A stretch of DNA of 46,773 nucleotides from Chitinophagaceae bacterium (GCA_025933775.1 JAICZH010000013.1:1-46773); one strand, 5' to 3'. Positions 34,624 to 44,069 are shown, counted from the first letter of the stretch. Notes: generated by a model not told the origin, from the letters alone. Numbers and translations: made by a program.

Positions 34624-34956
34624 ATGAATATAGATAATACAGCAAGCCAGATGCGAAAAGGTGTTTTGGAGTTTTGCATTTTATCGGTAATAAAAATGGG
34701 AGAAGCTTATCCCAGTGATATTATTGATAAAATGAAAGCCGCCAATCTAAACATTCTGGAAGGCACTTTGTACCCATTGCTTACCCGGCTTAAGAATGCT
34801 GATTTTCTTACATACAGATGGGTGGAAAGCAATAGCGGGCCGCCAAGAAAATATTTTTCTTTAACTAAAAAAGGCGCTGAGTTTTATAAAGAGCTGGAGG
34901 CAACCTGGCTGGAGCTTGCCAATGCCGTAGATGAAATTACAGGAAACAAAAAATAA
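34624..34956 (+). CDS. PadR-family transcriptional regulator
   Basis: The 110-residue protein is a winged helix of the short PadR (subfamily 2) type: RKGVLEFCILSVIKMGEAYP, then SDIIDKMKAANLNILEGTLYPLLTRLKNADFLTYRW (recognition helix and wing) and GPPRKYFSLTKKGAEFYKEL, followed by a short C-terminal dimerisation helix. It is encoded 35 bp before a PspC protein on the same strand. The PadR-PspC pairing is recurrent in Bacteroidota. The dyad over its promoter suggests negative autoregulation of the pair; the inducing signal is probably an envelope condition, which is inference. Confidence 0.92.
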   Translation: MNIDNTASQMRKGVLEFCILSVIKMGEAYPSDIIDKMKAANLNILEGTLYPLLTRLKNADFLTYRWVESNSGPPRKYFSLTKKGAEFYKELEATWLELANAVDEITGNKK

Positions 34957-34991
34957 ACCCAACAACTTCAACAAAAAATAAAAGTGTAATC

Positions 34992-37196
34992 ATGAAAAAA
35001 GTAATTAATATAAATTTCCAGGGAACGGTGGTTCCTATTGAGGAAACTTCTTATGAATTGCTGAAACAATACATAGAAAGCCTGCGCGGGTATTTTGCAA
35101 ATGAAGAAGGCCGCGATGAAATTATAAATGACATTGAAAGCCGCATCAGTGAGCTGTTTCAGGAACGATTAAAAAAAGGTTCTACCTGCATTACCGATGA
35201 TGATGTAAATGCCATAATAAAAAATATGGGGAGGCCGCAGGATTTTGAAGAAGCAGATGGTGGAGAACAAAACGCTGATGCAAAAGGCAGCCAAAAGGAA
35301 GAGCATGCTTTTCAGGATATGAGTTGGAAAGGAAAACGTTTGTATCGTGATGAAAATAATAAAATACTCGGAGGTGTTTGTAGCGGTATCGCTGCTTACT
35401 TTGGCATTGATCCGGTAATAGTTCGTGTGCTGTTTATCGTATCAGGGATTGGATTTTTTCTGTACATACTTCTCTGGATTTTTGTTCCGGGAAGTAACAT
35501 GCTGGTGAATGGCGTTCGTAAAAGATTATACCGTAATCCTGATGGAAAAATTATCGGCGGTGTTTGCAGTGGTATGGGCAGTTATTTTAATGTGAATCCA
35601 TGGCTGCCACGATTTATATTTTTAATTCCATTTATTTCTTTCTTTTTCAGATGGGGACATATTGGCCCGCTTACGTTTCCCAATTTTTTAAGTTTTTCAT
35701 TTAGCCCCGGAACTTTTATTATTTATATTATATTATGGCTGGTAATTCCTGAAGCAAATACCACTGCAGAAAAACTGGAAATGAAGGGAGAAAAAGTTGA
35801 TCTTAATTCTATTAAAAATTCTGTAGTGGAAGAAATGAAAGGTGTAAAAGAAAGAGTAAATAAATTAGGAATAGAAGCCGGAAACATTGCCAAAGAAAGA
35901 GGCGCACAAATGGGACAGGAAATACACTATGCTGCAAAGCGCACCAGTGGCGCATTAGGAAATATAATCGTTACTCTTTTTAAAGTGTTTGCCTATTTTG
36001 TTTTGGGTTGTATTGCAGTGGGATTAATTATCGGGCTCTTTGCTTTAGCAGTAGTTTCAATAGGAATATTTCCACCTTTAAAAAATTTTATTTTAATGCC
36101 CGGATGGCAAACGGTATTGGCATGGGGAACCTTAATATTTTTTATTGCCGTGCCCGTAATAGGCATCATCACTTTTATTATAAGAAGAATTGCAAGAATA
36201 AAAACCGCCAACCGAATCGTTCGTTATTCGTTTATAGCGCTATGGATACTTGGCATTGCTTGTTTCATTTCTTTAATAAGCCTTGTAAGTTCCGATTTCA
36301 GAACTACGAGTTCTATAATTGAAGAACCCATTCCACTTTCTAATGCATCGGTAAAAAGCCTTCAAGTAAATTCATTTAATAATAACAGGTATTACCGATA
36401 CGATAGCTGGTTGCGGTTTGAGCCTTTCCAAAATGTGGATGACGACACTGCGTACATCGCTAATGTAAATGTAAAGCTTGAAAAATCTGCAACCGATAGT
36501 TTTCACGTTAGCATTATAAAAATGAGTAACGGCAGCAATCGGCGCAATGCAGATAAACTGGCATCGCTCATTAATTTTAATATTTCACAAGCAGATTCTG
36601 TGTTATACATTGACAGAGCCATTGCAATTAATACAACTGATAAATTTCGCAATCAAAATGTTCAGGTAATTATTTCTGTGCCGGTAGGCCATTATATTAA
36701 AGTAAATGAAAACTCCGGTTGGTACCATCGGGTAGTATTATTCGATAATTGGAACAACGATAACTGGTATTGGGATGATAATGATTTGTATTATAAAACC
36801 GGTGAACAATATATAATGAAAGAAGATGGATTATATACATTGGATGGAATTCCTGCAAGTAAAGAAGATGATTATCGCAATAAAATGAATTCTGAAGATG
36901 ATGATAATAATAATTTTTCCAATGCTGCTCCGCAGGATTCAAGCTATCGTTATAATAAGCATGATAAAATTGATTCATTAACGAATGCACAAGAAAAAGA
37001 AATGAAAAAATTGCAATCGTCAGTTGACTCATTAAAAAGAGAAAAAGAAAAAGAAAATAAAAGAATAAAAGATTCATTGCAAAAAGTGAAAGAAACGCTG
37101 GATCAAAAAATAGAAAAATTAGATGGCAAATCCAATCCCACACAAGCCTATCTTGGCACAGGAAAACAATACTACACTTTTGTAATGCATATTTAA
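34992..37196 (+). CDS. PspC-domain envelope-stress membrane protein (two PspC domains)
   Basis: The 734-residue protein has an N-terminal cytoplasmic helical region of about 90 residues. Two PspC domains follow at about 116-170 (RLYRDENNKILGGVCSGIAA) and 177-254 (RLYRNPDGKIIGGVCSGMGS). More membrane helices lie near 325-360, 375-397 and 411-433. The stretch from about 440 to 600 is strand-rich and resembles the toastrack-type domain often linked to PspC. The last 90 residues form a Lys/Glu coiled coil (LQSSVDSLKREKEKENKRIK). PspC proteins sense membrane stress. Here PadR presumably controls synthesis, while the periplasmic part or the coiled coil reports or buffers stress. Confidence 0.88.
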   Translation: MKKVININFQGTVVPIEETSYELLKQYIESLRGYFANEEGRDEIINDIESRISELFQERLKKGSTCITDDDVNAIIKNMGRPQDFEEADGGEQNADAKGSQKEEHAFQDMSWKGKRLYRDENNKILGGVCSGIAAYFGIDPVIVRVLFIVSGIGFFLYILLWIFVPGSNMLVNGVRKRLYRNPDGKIIGGVCSGMGSYFNVNPWLPRFIFLIPFISFFFRWGHIGPLTFPNFLSFSFSPGTFIIYIILWLVIPEANTTAEKLEMKGEKVDLNSIKNSVVEEMKGVKERVNKLGIEAGNIAKERGAQMGQEIHYAAKRTSGALGNIIVTLFKVFAYFVLGCIAVGLIIGLFALAVVSIGIFPPLKNFILMPGWQTVLAWGTLIFFIAVPVIGIITFIIRRIARIKTANRIVRYSFIALWILGIACFISLISLVSSDFRTTSSIIEEPIPLSNASVKSLQVNSFNNNRYYRYDSWLRFEPFQNVDDDTAYIANVNVKLEKSATDSFHVSIIKMSNGSNRRNADKLASLINFNISQADSVLYIDRAIAINTTDKFRNQNVQVIISVPVGHYIKVNENSGWYHRVVLFDNWNNDNWYWDDNDLYYKTGEQYIMKEDGLYTLDGIPASKEDDYRNKMNSEDDDNNNFSNAAPQDSSYRYNKHDKIDSLTNAQEKEMKKLQSSVDSLKREKEKENKRIKDSLQKVKETLDQKIEKLDGKSNPTQAYLGTGKQYYTFVMHI

Positions 37197-37231
37197 AAGA
37201 AGAAGTTTTAAAGTTGAAGTTTGGAAAAATG

Positions 37232-37272
37232 AGAGCTTCATGTTTTTTTACATGAGGCTCTTTGTTTTTTTT
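37232..37272 (+). terminator. Intrinsic terminator after the PspC gene
   Basis: AGAGCTTCATG (37232-37242) pairs with CATGAGGCTCT (37251-37261) with a single G-T pair, an 8-nt T-rich loop and a following T-run. It lies 35 nt after the stop. Confidence 0.8.
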
Positions 37273-37313
37273 ATAAAAAAAAAATCTAAAAAATGATAAC
37301 TTATTTTTTAGCA

Positions 37314-37321
37314 TAAATTTG
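37314..37321 (+). promoter_or_regulatory. -7 element (TAAATTTG) for gcvT
   Basis: An exact TAnnTTTG ends 18 nt before the gcvT ATG at 37340, predicting a leader of about 12 nt. It overlaps a TTG (37319) that would otherwise extend the frame by seven codons, so the ATG is preferred. Confidence 0.45.
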
Positions 37322-37339
37322 CACACCTTAAAAAATTTT

Positions 37340-38425
37340 ATGAAGGATACGCCTTTTACACAAAAGCATATTGCACTTGGCGCAAAGATGGCTGAATTTG
37401 CAGGATACAATATGCCCATAAGCTATACCGGAATTAATGAAGAACATAATGCTGTAAGAAAAAATGCAGGCATTTTTGATGTGAGCCACATGGGAGAGTT
37501 TATTGTAAAAGGAGAAGATGCACTCGATCTTATTCAACGCATCACTACCAACGATGCGTCGAAGCTAACTGCAGGAAAAGCCCAATACAGTTGCTTTACC
37601 AATGAAAATGGTGGCATTATTGATGACCTTATTGTTTATTGCATTGAAGAAAAAAAAGTATATATGCTGGTGGTAAATGCCGCCAACATTGAAAAAGACT
37701 GGAACTGGATTCAAAAACAAAATCACAGAAAAACGGAGATTCATAATATTTCAGACCGCACTTGTTTGTTAGCAATTCAAGGTCCCAATGCAACAAAAAT
37801 TTTACAACCGCTTACCGACATTGATATAATGAACATGAAATATTACACTTTCGTAAAAGGGCGGTTTGCAGATATTGAGAATATTTTGATAAGTGCTACA
37901 GGATATACCGGATCAGGCGGAATTGAAATTTATTTTGAAAATAAAAATGGCACAGCAGGGATTATTTGGGATAAAATTTTTGAACAAGGAACTCCTTTGG
38001 GACTTAAGCCAATTGGGCTTGCAGCAAGAGATACGCTTCGGCTCGAAATGGGATATTGTTTATATGGAAATGATATTGACGATACCACAACTCCCTTAGA
38101 AGCAGGGCTTGGATGGATAACAAAATTCAACAAAGACTTTATTGCAAAAGAAATTCTTGCAAAACAAAAAACTGAGGGGATCAATAAAAAACTCGTGGGG
38201 ATTGAAATGATAGAAAAAGGAATTCCCCGTCATAGTTATGAAATTAAAAACAGCGAAGGTGCTATCATAGGAAGAGTAACAAGCGGAACTCAATCTCCTT
38301 CGTTAAATAAAGCCATTGCGATGGGATATGTTGATATTAATTATTCCAAAATTGACACGGAAGTTTACATAAAAGTAAGAGACAAATTACTTTTGGCTAA
38401 AGTTGTTAAGCTGCCTTTTGAATAA
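37340..38425 (+). CDS. gcvT: Glycine cleavage system T protein (aminomethyltransferase)
   Basis: GcvT transfers the methylene group from aminomethyl-lipoyl-H protein to tetrahydrofolate and releases ammonia. The 361-residue protein opens [20 protein letters not shown] with GYNMPISY, then [27 protein letters not shown] and [20 protein letters not shown] (the folate-binding region) follow, then [18 protein letters not shown]. Length is standard. GcvH and GcvP are not in the window, so the system is split on the chromosome. comB starts 24 bp after the stop and is probably in the same transcript. Confidence 0.96.
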   Translation: MKDTPFTQKHIALGAKMAEFAGYNMPISYTGINEEHNAVRKNAGIFDVSHMGEFIVKGEDALDLIQRITTNDASKLTAGKAQYSCFTNENGGIIDDLIVYCIEEKKVYMLVVNAANIEKDWNWIQKQNHRKTEIHNISDRTCLLAIQGPNATKILQPLTDIDIMNMKYYTFVKGRFADIENILISATGYTGSGGIEIYFENKNGTAGIIWDKIFEQGTPLGLKPIGLAARDTLRLEMGYCLYGNDIDDTTTPLEAGLGWITKFNKDFIAKEILAKQKTEGINKKLVGIEMIEKGIPRHSYEIKNSEGAIIGRVTSGTQSPSLNKAIAMGYVDINYSKIDTEVYIKVRDKLLLAKVVKLPFE

Positions 38426-38449
38426 GAGATTTGAAAACAATTACATTTA

Positions 38450-39190
38450 ATGAAATCAGAAAAAAATAAACTTCCTTCGCTTAACACTTGCCTGTCTCCT
38501 TCTTTATTACACTTATATGATGTGAACAGAAGTATTGTAGTTATTATAGATGTTTTAAGAGCTACCTCTACTATTGCTACTGCATTATATAATGGCGCTA
38601 AAAGCATCATTCCGGTTGATAGCGTTGCCGAATGTATAAAATTAGGAAAGCAGATGGATGTAATAACTGCCGGAGAAAGAGATGGAAAAATTGCCGATGG
38701 ATTGAAATACGGCAATACTCCATTGCATTACACTCGCGAATTTATTAAAGGCAAAACACTGGTGCTTACTACTACAAATGGTACCCGGCTTTTGCACATG
38801 GCGCTGGCAGAGGGCGCACTGGGAGTTATTACCGGCTCCTTCTGTAATCTTTCTGCGGTTTGCCATTATTTAGAAACACAAAATAAAAATGTAATACTGG
38901 CCTGTGCTGCATGGAAAGATCGTGTCAACATTGAAGATACTTTATTTGCAGGAGCCGTTATCAGCAAAATAAAAAAAAGTTTTCAGCAAAATTGCGATGC
39001 CAGCCAAATAGCCGAAACACTTTATCTTGAAGCTAAAAATGATCTTTTCGGGTTTATGAAAAATAAAAAAGCCTCGCATTATATGAGGCTAATGGGTTAT
39101 GGGCTTGAAGCAGACATCAGATATTGCCTCACCGCCGACAATGCCAATGCACTGGTAGTTTACGAGTCGGGCCGGTTATTTTTGCACTAA
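38450..39190 (+). CDS. comB: 2-phosphosulfolactate phosphatase-like protein
   Basis: ComB removes phosphate from 2-phosphosulfolactate. The 246-residue protein has the family core: VVIIDVLRATSTIATALYNG near the N-terminus, TAGERDGKIADGLKYGNTPL, and VLTTTNGTRLLHMALAEGA, with acidic residues for Mg. ComB was defined in archaeal coenzyme M synthesis. In bacteria it appears without the whole pathway, and in Bacteroidota it could feed sulfolactate/cysteate metabolism for sulfonolipids; that is inference. ComA and ComC are not here. It follows gcvT by 24 bp. A hairpin inside the frame (39070-39090) points the wrong way to act on this gene. Confidence 0.87.
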   Translation: MKSEKNKLPSLNTCLSPSLLHLYDVNRSIVVIIDVLRATSTIATALYNGAKSIIPVDSVAECIKLGKQMDVITAGERDGKIADGLKYGNTPLHYTREFIKGKTLVLTTTNGTRLLHMALAEGALGVITGSFCNLSAVCHYLETQNKNVILACAAWKDRVNIEDTLFAGAVISKIKKSFQQNCDASQIAETLYLEAKNDLFGFMKNKKASHYMRLMGYGLEADIRYCLTADNANALVVYESGRLFLH

Positions 39191-39261
39191 ATTTATTTGA
39201 ACCAACTTAAAAATTTTGCAAAAAGGAACCATTGCAGCTTTCTCTGCAAGTATATTTTTCA

Positions 39262-39269
39262 TACTTTTG
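39262..39269 (+). promoter_or_regulatory. -7 element (TACTTTTG) upstream of the Snf2 gene
   Basis: An exact TAnnTTTG lies 65 nt before the preferred TTG start, in the 144-bp gap after comB. It predicts a leader of roughly 60 nt. The -33 position reads TTTC, a near match. Confidence 0.4.
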
Positions 39270-39334
39270 CAAATTGCCCTTTTTTCAAACCTGAAGCAGC
39301 AAAAAATACTGCTGAATAGAAAACAGAACATATA

Positions 39335-42300
39335 TTGGCCCTACCGTATTTAATTAAATATGTTTATAATTCCGGAACCGATGAAGTAATTCGCCGCGGT
39401 AAAAAAATTCATAGTCTCGGTTACGTTGAGCTGGTAGAACACGATGAGCTTACCCATTCGGTTATGTTTCGCGTAAAAGATGATAGCTATGCCACTTTTT
39501 ATAAAGTACATATTCAAAAATATAATGACCCGAAAACACTTTCTGTAAGATGTAGCTGCCCTTATAATTTAGGAGATATCTGCCGGCACGAATCTGCTGC
39601 ATTATTTCATTTGCAGGAACTGGTTGATCGAAATTTACTTTCAACCGATACGATTACTGTGTATAATCAAAAGCACACAGTAATTAAAATGAAACTTATT
39701 GATCTCAAAACAATTCGTATGCTTGCAGGCCAGGAAAATTATAATAAAGCCGAGCAAATATTGAGAAGCAATAAAGCCAGCATCATTGCAGCCGCCAATG
39801 AAAAAGTAGAAGCAAGCATTGAAATTGAAGAAGAAATTTTTCGTATCATCATTCAAAAAAATGATGAACGCAATTTTGATACATCATGCTCATGCAACGA
39901 AAAAACTCATGCACTTTGCCAGCATAAAACTCTTTTATTTTTACAATTATTAAATGCTTATGGTGCCAATTATTTTGATACTATACGAAATTGGGATAAA
40001 GAAAAAAATAAATTGCTGGAAGTATATGGCTATAATTTAAATGAAGAGCTTACCGGCAAGTTTGAATTTATTTATAAAGAAGGCAAGCCATTTTTAAAAG
40101 TACTGGATCCTTCTATTAAAAGAGTAGCAACTGCTATACAACCCAAGCCCCACGAGCCTTTTCATGCAGCTTCTGTAGCCGATACTGCTATTGCTTCAAA
40201 ACAAAAAAGAGCCGCAATTGTTTTTAATGCAAACCATAATAGCTTCCCTTTCTTTTGTATGGATGTTATACAGGGAGAATATGATGATGAAATTGAAAAG
40301 TTCGTTGGCTATGTTGAAAAATTAGACTTAACCAAATTTATCAACACAGAATTGTTTAGTGAAAATGATAAATCATTAATACAACAAGCCCGCAAATTAC
40401 AGCCTGCAGAAGTGAATAAATATTTGAATCGCAATTCCCCTTTTAGCGGTTTTTGGGAAAATATTATTCATGCAGAAGATGAAGAATTGCCCGAAGAAAC
40501 AAAATTATTAATTGCAGAATTTATTCATCCCAAGCTTAAAAAAATTTTACAGGAACCCAATATTATTTTGTATTTGCCTGCCGGCAAAAAATTTAATACA
40601 AATAATTTACAAACTATTTTTCCTTCTGCTCTTTCGCCAGAGATACAATTTGAAATTTCGTGCAAAGACGATGAATACTTTGTAGAAAGTTTTATTGTAA
40701 TTGATAATGAACAATTGAGATTATCGGACAATGCATGGAATAATTTTTTATTGTTTTTACATGACAAAGAAATTTTTCTTTGGCAAAAAGCAGAAGATTC
40801 CCTTGTTGCAAAAAAATTTAATAACACACTTCGTATATCAAAAAATGAGTGGCCTTCATTTTTAAAGGAAGTAATAATGCCCCTTACCAAAGAGTATAAA
40901 GTTTCCTTTGATAAAGCATTGATAAAAGAAGTGAAAGATGGCGAGCCGTCTATATCGCTGATGCTTGCAGAAAGAGGCGATTATCTTTTGTTTCAACCGA
41001 TATATAATTATAAAGGCTTTAATGTAAAACCAGGCGATACAGAAACTATCATTCTTCCCGATGAAGACAAAATTGTAATGGTGTACCGTAATAAAGAAGC
41101 TGAACAAAATTTTCATGATAAGCTGGCCGGTCTTCATTCACAGTTTAGCGATAAACACGAAGAAGGGCTTGTTTTAAAAGGAATTGATGTTCTTAAAAAT
41201 AATTGGTTCTTTTTATTTGTGGATGCCATGAAGGAAATGAAAGTTCCTGTTTTTGGTTTCAATGCTTTAAAAAATTTCAGGTTCAATACTGCAAAGCCTT
41301 CTACACATATTCACCTCAGCAGCGGGCTCGATTGGTTTGATGCAAAAGTTGAAATTTCTTTCGGCGAGCAACAAATAGGTATCTCCGAAATAAAAAAAGC
41401 ATTAACCAATAAACAGTCGTTTGTTCAATTAACAGACGGCTCGCTCGGCATACTGCCCGATGAATGGATCAATAAATATGCGCTTCTTTTTAAAGTAGGC
41501 CAGGGTAAAGAAAATAAACTGAGGCTTTCAAGATTTCATCTCAGCGTTATTGATGATTTATATGAAAAAAGGAATGTACAGGAACTTACTTTTGAATTAG
41601 ATGAAAAATATGAACGGCTCAGAAATTTCAAAAGCATTCCCGAAACTGATGTGCCCGAAGAATTAGGAAACAAGCTGCGGCCCTACCAGGTAGCGGGTTT
41701 GAGCTGGCTCAATTATTTAAACACTGTTGGCTGGGGCGGCATTCTTGCCGACGATATGGGATTAGGAAAAACGGTTCAGGCATTGAGTATGCTCAGTCAT
41801 TATCAAAAGGAACAAGGCAATCTGAAAGCGCTGGTTGTATGCCCCACTACATTAATTTACAATTGGGAAAATGAAATAAAAAAATTTACGCCATCACTCA
41901 ATTGGTACATTCATCATGGAAGCCTGCGCACAAGAAATCCGCATGATTTTGATAAATACAATATTATCATTACAACCTATGGAACATTGCGAAGCGACAT
42001 TCAATTATTAATGAAAATATTATTTGACTATGTAATACTTGACGAATCGCAAGCGATAAAAAATCCTTCTTCAAAAGTTACCAAAGCCGCTTGCCTGCTC
42101 ACTGCAAAGAACAGGCTTTGCATGAGCGGTACACCTTTACAGAATAATACTTTTGATATTTATGCTCAAATGAATTTTTTAAACCCGGGCTTATTGGGTT
42201 CTGTTGAATTTTTCAGAAATGAATTTTCTACACCTATTGATAAATTGGGTGAGCAGGAACAAAAAGAACATTTACGAAAATTATTGTATCCATTTATATT

Positions 42301-43063
42301 AAGAAGAACAAAAGAACAAGTAGCAAAAGACCTTCCTGAAAAAACAGAAACGGTACTTTTTTGCGAAATGGAAGATGAGCAAAGAAGCGTGTACGAAGCA
42401 TACAGAAACGTGTACCGCGATAAAATTATGGGCGTTATTGAAGGAGAAGGAATTGATAAATCGCAGCTCACCATTTTGCAGGGGTTAATGAAGCTTAGGC
42501 AAATATGCGATAGCCCTGCTATTCTGAACGAAGAAGAAAAATATCCAAACCATTCTATCAAGTTGGAAGAGCTTACCCGTGAGATTACAGAAAATATCGG
42601 CGAACATAAAACACTTGTTTTTTCACAATTTTTGGGAATGCTTGCATTGATAAAAGAAAAACTGATTCAAAATAAAATTGAATTTGATTACTTCGACGGA
42701 AGCACACCTCCCCATGAAAGAGAACGCGCGATTCAAAATTTTCAAACCAATGAAAATACAAGAGTTTTTCTTATTTCGCTTAAAGCAGGCGGCGTGGGGC
42801 TTAACTTAACAGCAGCAGATTATGTTTACATTGTAGATCCCTGGTGGAACCCTGCCGTGGAGCAGCAAGCAATAGATCGCACGCACCGCATCGGGCAAAC
42901 CAAAAATATTTTTGCATACCGAATGATATGCAAGGATACCATTGAAGATAAAATTATGCAGCTTCAGGAACGCAAACGTACACTTGCAAAAGAATTAATT
43001 TCCGACGACCAGACTTTTGTAAAAAGCCTTAGCAAAGAAGATGTAGAATATTTGTTCAGCTAA
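39335..43063 (+). CDS. Snf2-family DNA-dependent ATPase with two SWIM zinc fingers
   Basis: The 1242-residue protein should bind DNA and move on it using ATP; the substrate is unknown. Two SWIM zinc motifs of identical spacing, CxC-x7-CxH, lie at Cys73/Cys75/Cys83/His85 and Cys185/Cys187/Cys195/His197. A long middle region without a recognised fold follows. The Snf2 ATPase spans about 780-1230: KLRPYQVAGLSWLNYL, Walker A DDMGLGKTVQ, DEAH-equivalent LDESQAIKN, CMSGTPLQN, VFSQFLGML and motif VI QAIDRTHRIGQTK. The start is TTG (MALPYLIKYVYNSG); no better ATG lies near. The nearest gene downstream is on the opposite strand. Confidence 0.93.
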   Translation: MALPYLIKYVYNSGTDEVIRRGKKIHSLGYVELVEHDELTHSVMFRVKDDSYATFYKVHIQKYNDPKTLSVRCSCPYNLGDICRHESAALFHLQELVDRNLLSTDTITVYNQKHTVIKMKLIDLKTIRMLAGQENYNKAEQILRSNKASIIAAANEKVEASIEIEEEIFRIIIQKNDERNFDTSCSCNEKTHALCQHKTLLFLQLLNAYGANYFDTIRNWDKEKNKLLEVYGYNLNEELTGKFEFIYKEGKPFLKVLDPSIKRVATAIQPKPHEPFHAASVADTAIASKQKRAAIVFNANHNSFPFFCMDVIQGEYDDEIEKFVGYVEKLDLTKFINTELFSENDKSLIQQARKLQPAEVNKYLNRNSPFSGFWENIIHAEDEELPEETKLLIAEFIHPKLKKILQEPNIILYLPAGKKFNTNNLQTIFPSALSPEIQFEISCKDDEYFVESFIVIDNEQLRLSDNAWNNFLLFLHDKEIFLWQKAEDSLVAKKFNNTLRISKNEWPSFLKEVIMPLTKEYKVSFDKALIKEVKDGEPSISLMLAERGDYLLFQPIYNYKGFNVKPGDTETIILPDEDKIVMVYRNKEAEQNFHDKLAGLHSQFSDKHEEGLVLKGIDVLKNNWFFLFVDAMKEMKVPVFGFNALKNFRFNTAKPSTHIHLSSGLDWFDAKVEISFGEQQIGISEIKKALTNKQSFVQLTDGSLGILPDEWINKYALLFKVGQGKENKLRLSRFHLSVIDDLYEKRNVQELTFELDEKYERLRNFKSIPETDVPEELGNKLRPYQVAGLSWLNYLNTVGWGGILADDMGLGKTVQALSMLSHYQKEQGNLKALVVCPTTLIYNWENEIKKFTPSLNWYIHHGSLRTRNPHDFDKYNIIITTYGTLRSDIQLLMKILFDYVILDESQAIKNPSSKVTKAACLLTAKNRLCMSGTPLQNNTFDIYAQMNFLNPGLLGSVEFFRNEFSTPIDKLGEQEQKEHLRKLLYPFILRRTKEQVAKDLPEKTETVLFCEMEDEQRSVYEAYRNVYRDKIMGVIEGEGIDKSQLTILQGLMKLRQICDSPAILNEEEKYPNHSIKLEELTREITENIGEHKTLVFSQFLGMLALIKEKLIQNKIEFDYFDGSTPPHERERAIQNFQTNENTRVFLISLKAGGVGLNLTAADYVYIVDPWWNPAVEQQAIDRTHRIGQTKNIFAYRMICKDTIEDKIMQLQERKRTLAKELISDDQTFVKSLSKEDVEYLFS

Positions 43064-43069
43064 GATTAA

Positions 43070-43204
43070 TTAAGAAGTAATAAAATCTTTTAATCTTTGA
43101 AATTCTTTTTTATCTCCCGATTCAAAGAGTGCAATAAAATTTTTAGAAAGGGTTTTAAAAAACACGGAGAGAACGGTTTTTTTGGGGTAAACTTGGTTTT
43201 TCAT
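43070..43204 (-). CDS. Possible 44-residue small protein
   Basis: A minus-strand frame with an ATG start encodes 44 residues (MKNQVYPKKTVLSVFFKTLS, then KNFIALFESGDKKEFQRLKD and FITS). It looks like one or two amphipathic helices with a charged tail and has no signal peptide. It ends 6 bp past the Snf2 stop. I know no homologue. The rest of the 559-bp gap to the PepSY gene has further short open stretches on the minus strand, such as one at 43224-43367 that lacks an ATG, so a decayed gene is equally possible. Confidence 0.35.
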   Translation of the reverse strand: MKNQVYPKKTVLSVFFKTLSKNFIALFESGDKKEFQRLKDFITS

Positions 43205-43564
43205 AAAACTGGTTTAAAGAGGATTAATTATTGATATTGATTTCTAACTCTAAATTAAAAGCGCTATTCTTTTTTTGCAATAGCACAATTCCTCTTTCTT
43301 TTTTTAGTAAATTCCGAAGCCGGACATTCACTTTACCAGTGCATTCGTTGATTGCGGTTTCTTGTTCTCACTTTTGTATAATATTTTATGTTGTAAAAAT
43401 CCGGACTTTGGGTTAATCTCTCCAACAAAACTTTCATTAAATTACGAAGTAAGCCAGTTGCTTTGTTACCGATTTTACTATGCATAAAAAGGAATTGGAA
43501 AATATAACGAACAATGTTTAAAAAATATTGTGTAATTCAAAAAAATTCAATCCAGGAATGTAAT

Positions 43565-43606
43565 AAAAAAAGCAATTTGTAATACATTTTACAAATTGCC
43601 TTTTTT
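43565..43606. terminator. Bidirectional terminator downstream of the PepSY-like gene
   Basis: GCAATTTGTAA (43572-43582) and TTACAAATTGC (43589-43599) pair perfectly over 11 bp around a 6-nt loop, with an A-run on the left and a T-run on the right. It lies 16 nt beyond the stop of the minus-strand gene and can terminate transcription from either side. Confidence 0.8.
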
Positions 43607-43622
43607 AAAATTTTCAGCTATA

Positions 43623-44069
43623 CTACCCTTTTAATAACTTCTTTTCGAGCCTGATACTGCCCGTTGCATCAGATTCTATATTGTACCAATATTTTTCATC
43701 TTGCAAAACGATATGGTAAACAACTTTTTCATTATTAGAAACTTCAGTTACTCCAAAAATATTTTTTCCCGGATATTTTTCAAACACTTTTGCTCTTATA
43801 GCCGGAGAAAGGCCTTGAGCTGTATAATATCTGGTCGTACTCAATACATTTCCATCCGGGTCATAATCAATCCGGCATGATGTGTTATCGGCATTGGTAA
43901 AAAATACTTCAAAATAATTATCAAAATTATACCACGTGGGCTGTGTTACTTCAGGAAAAGCTTCGTGAAAAACTTTTAATACTTTTTCATTTACAAGAGG
44001 TGAAGGTTTTGCAAAAATAGTTGTTGCAGAAAATAGTGTAATTACACTGGCTAAAATGATTTTTTTCAT
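43623..44069 (-). CDS. Secreted PepSY-like protein
   Basis: The 148-residue protein has a Sec signal peptide (MKKIILASVITLFSATTIFA). Two similar halves follow the pattern of the putative PepSY-like (BLIP-like) family: VLKVFHEAFPEVTQPTWYNF, then YFEVFFTNADNTSCRIDYDP with DGNVLSTTRYY, and VFEKYPGKNIFGVTEVSNNE with VVYHIVLQDEKYWYNIESDA. Such small periplasmic proteins are abundant in Bacteroidota; their role is unknown, though PepSY domains are often thought to inhibit or chaperone proteases. The gene is monocistronic, with a strong terminator behind it and a dyad about 105 bp upstream. Confidence 0.8.
   Translation of the reverse strand: MKKIILASVITLFSATTIFAKPSPLVNEKVLKVFHEAFPEVTQPTWYNFDNYFEVFFTNADNTSCRIDYDPDGNVLSTTRYYTAQGLSPAIRAKVFEKYPGKNIFGVTEVSNNEKVVYHIVLQDEKYWYNIESDATGSIRLEKKLLKG

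Noticed and set aside
36697-37419. A 240-residue minus-strand open frame opposite the PspC gene
   Set aside because: It is antisense to the coiled-coil and linker codons of a clear gene, has Phe/Leu/His-rich composition typical of such shadows, and spans a terminator and the gcvT start.
39070-39090. AGCCTC/GAGGCT hairpin with a T-run on the minus strand
   Set aside because: It lies inside comB and would terminate only minus-strand RNA, for which no gene exists here; most likely chance in coding sequence.
43231-43416. A 61-residue plus-strand frame in the gap after the Snf2 gene
   Set aside because: It needs a TTG start, is Phe/Ser/Cys-rich with no signal or motif, and overlaps more protein-like frames on the other strand.
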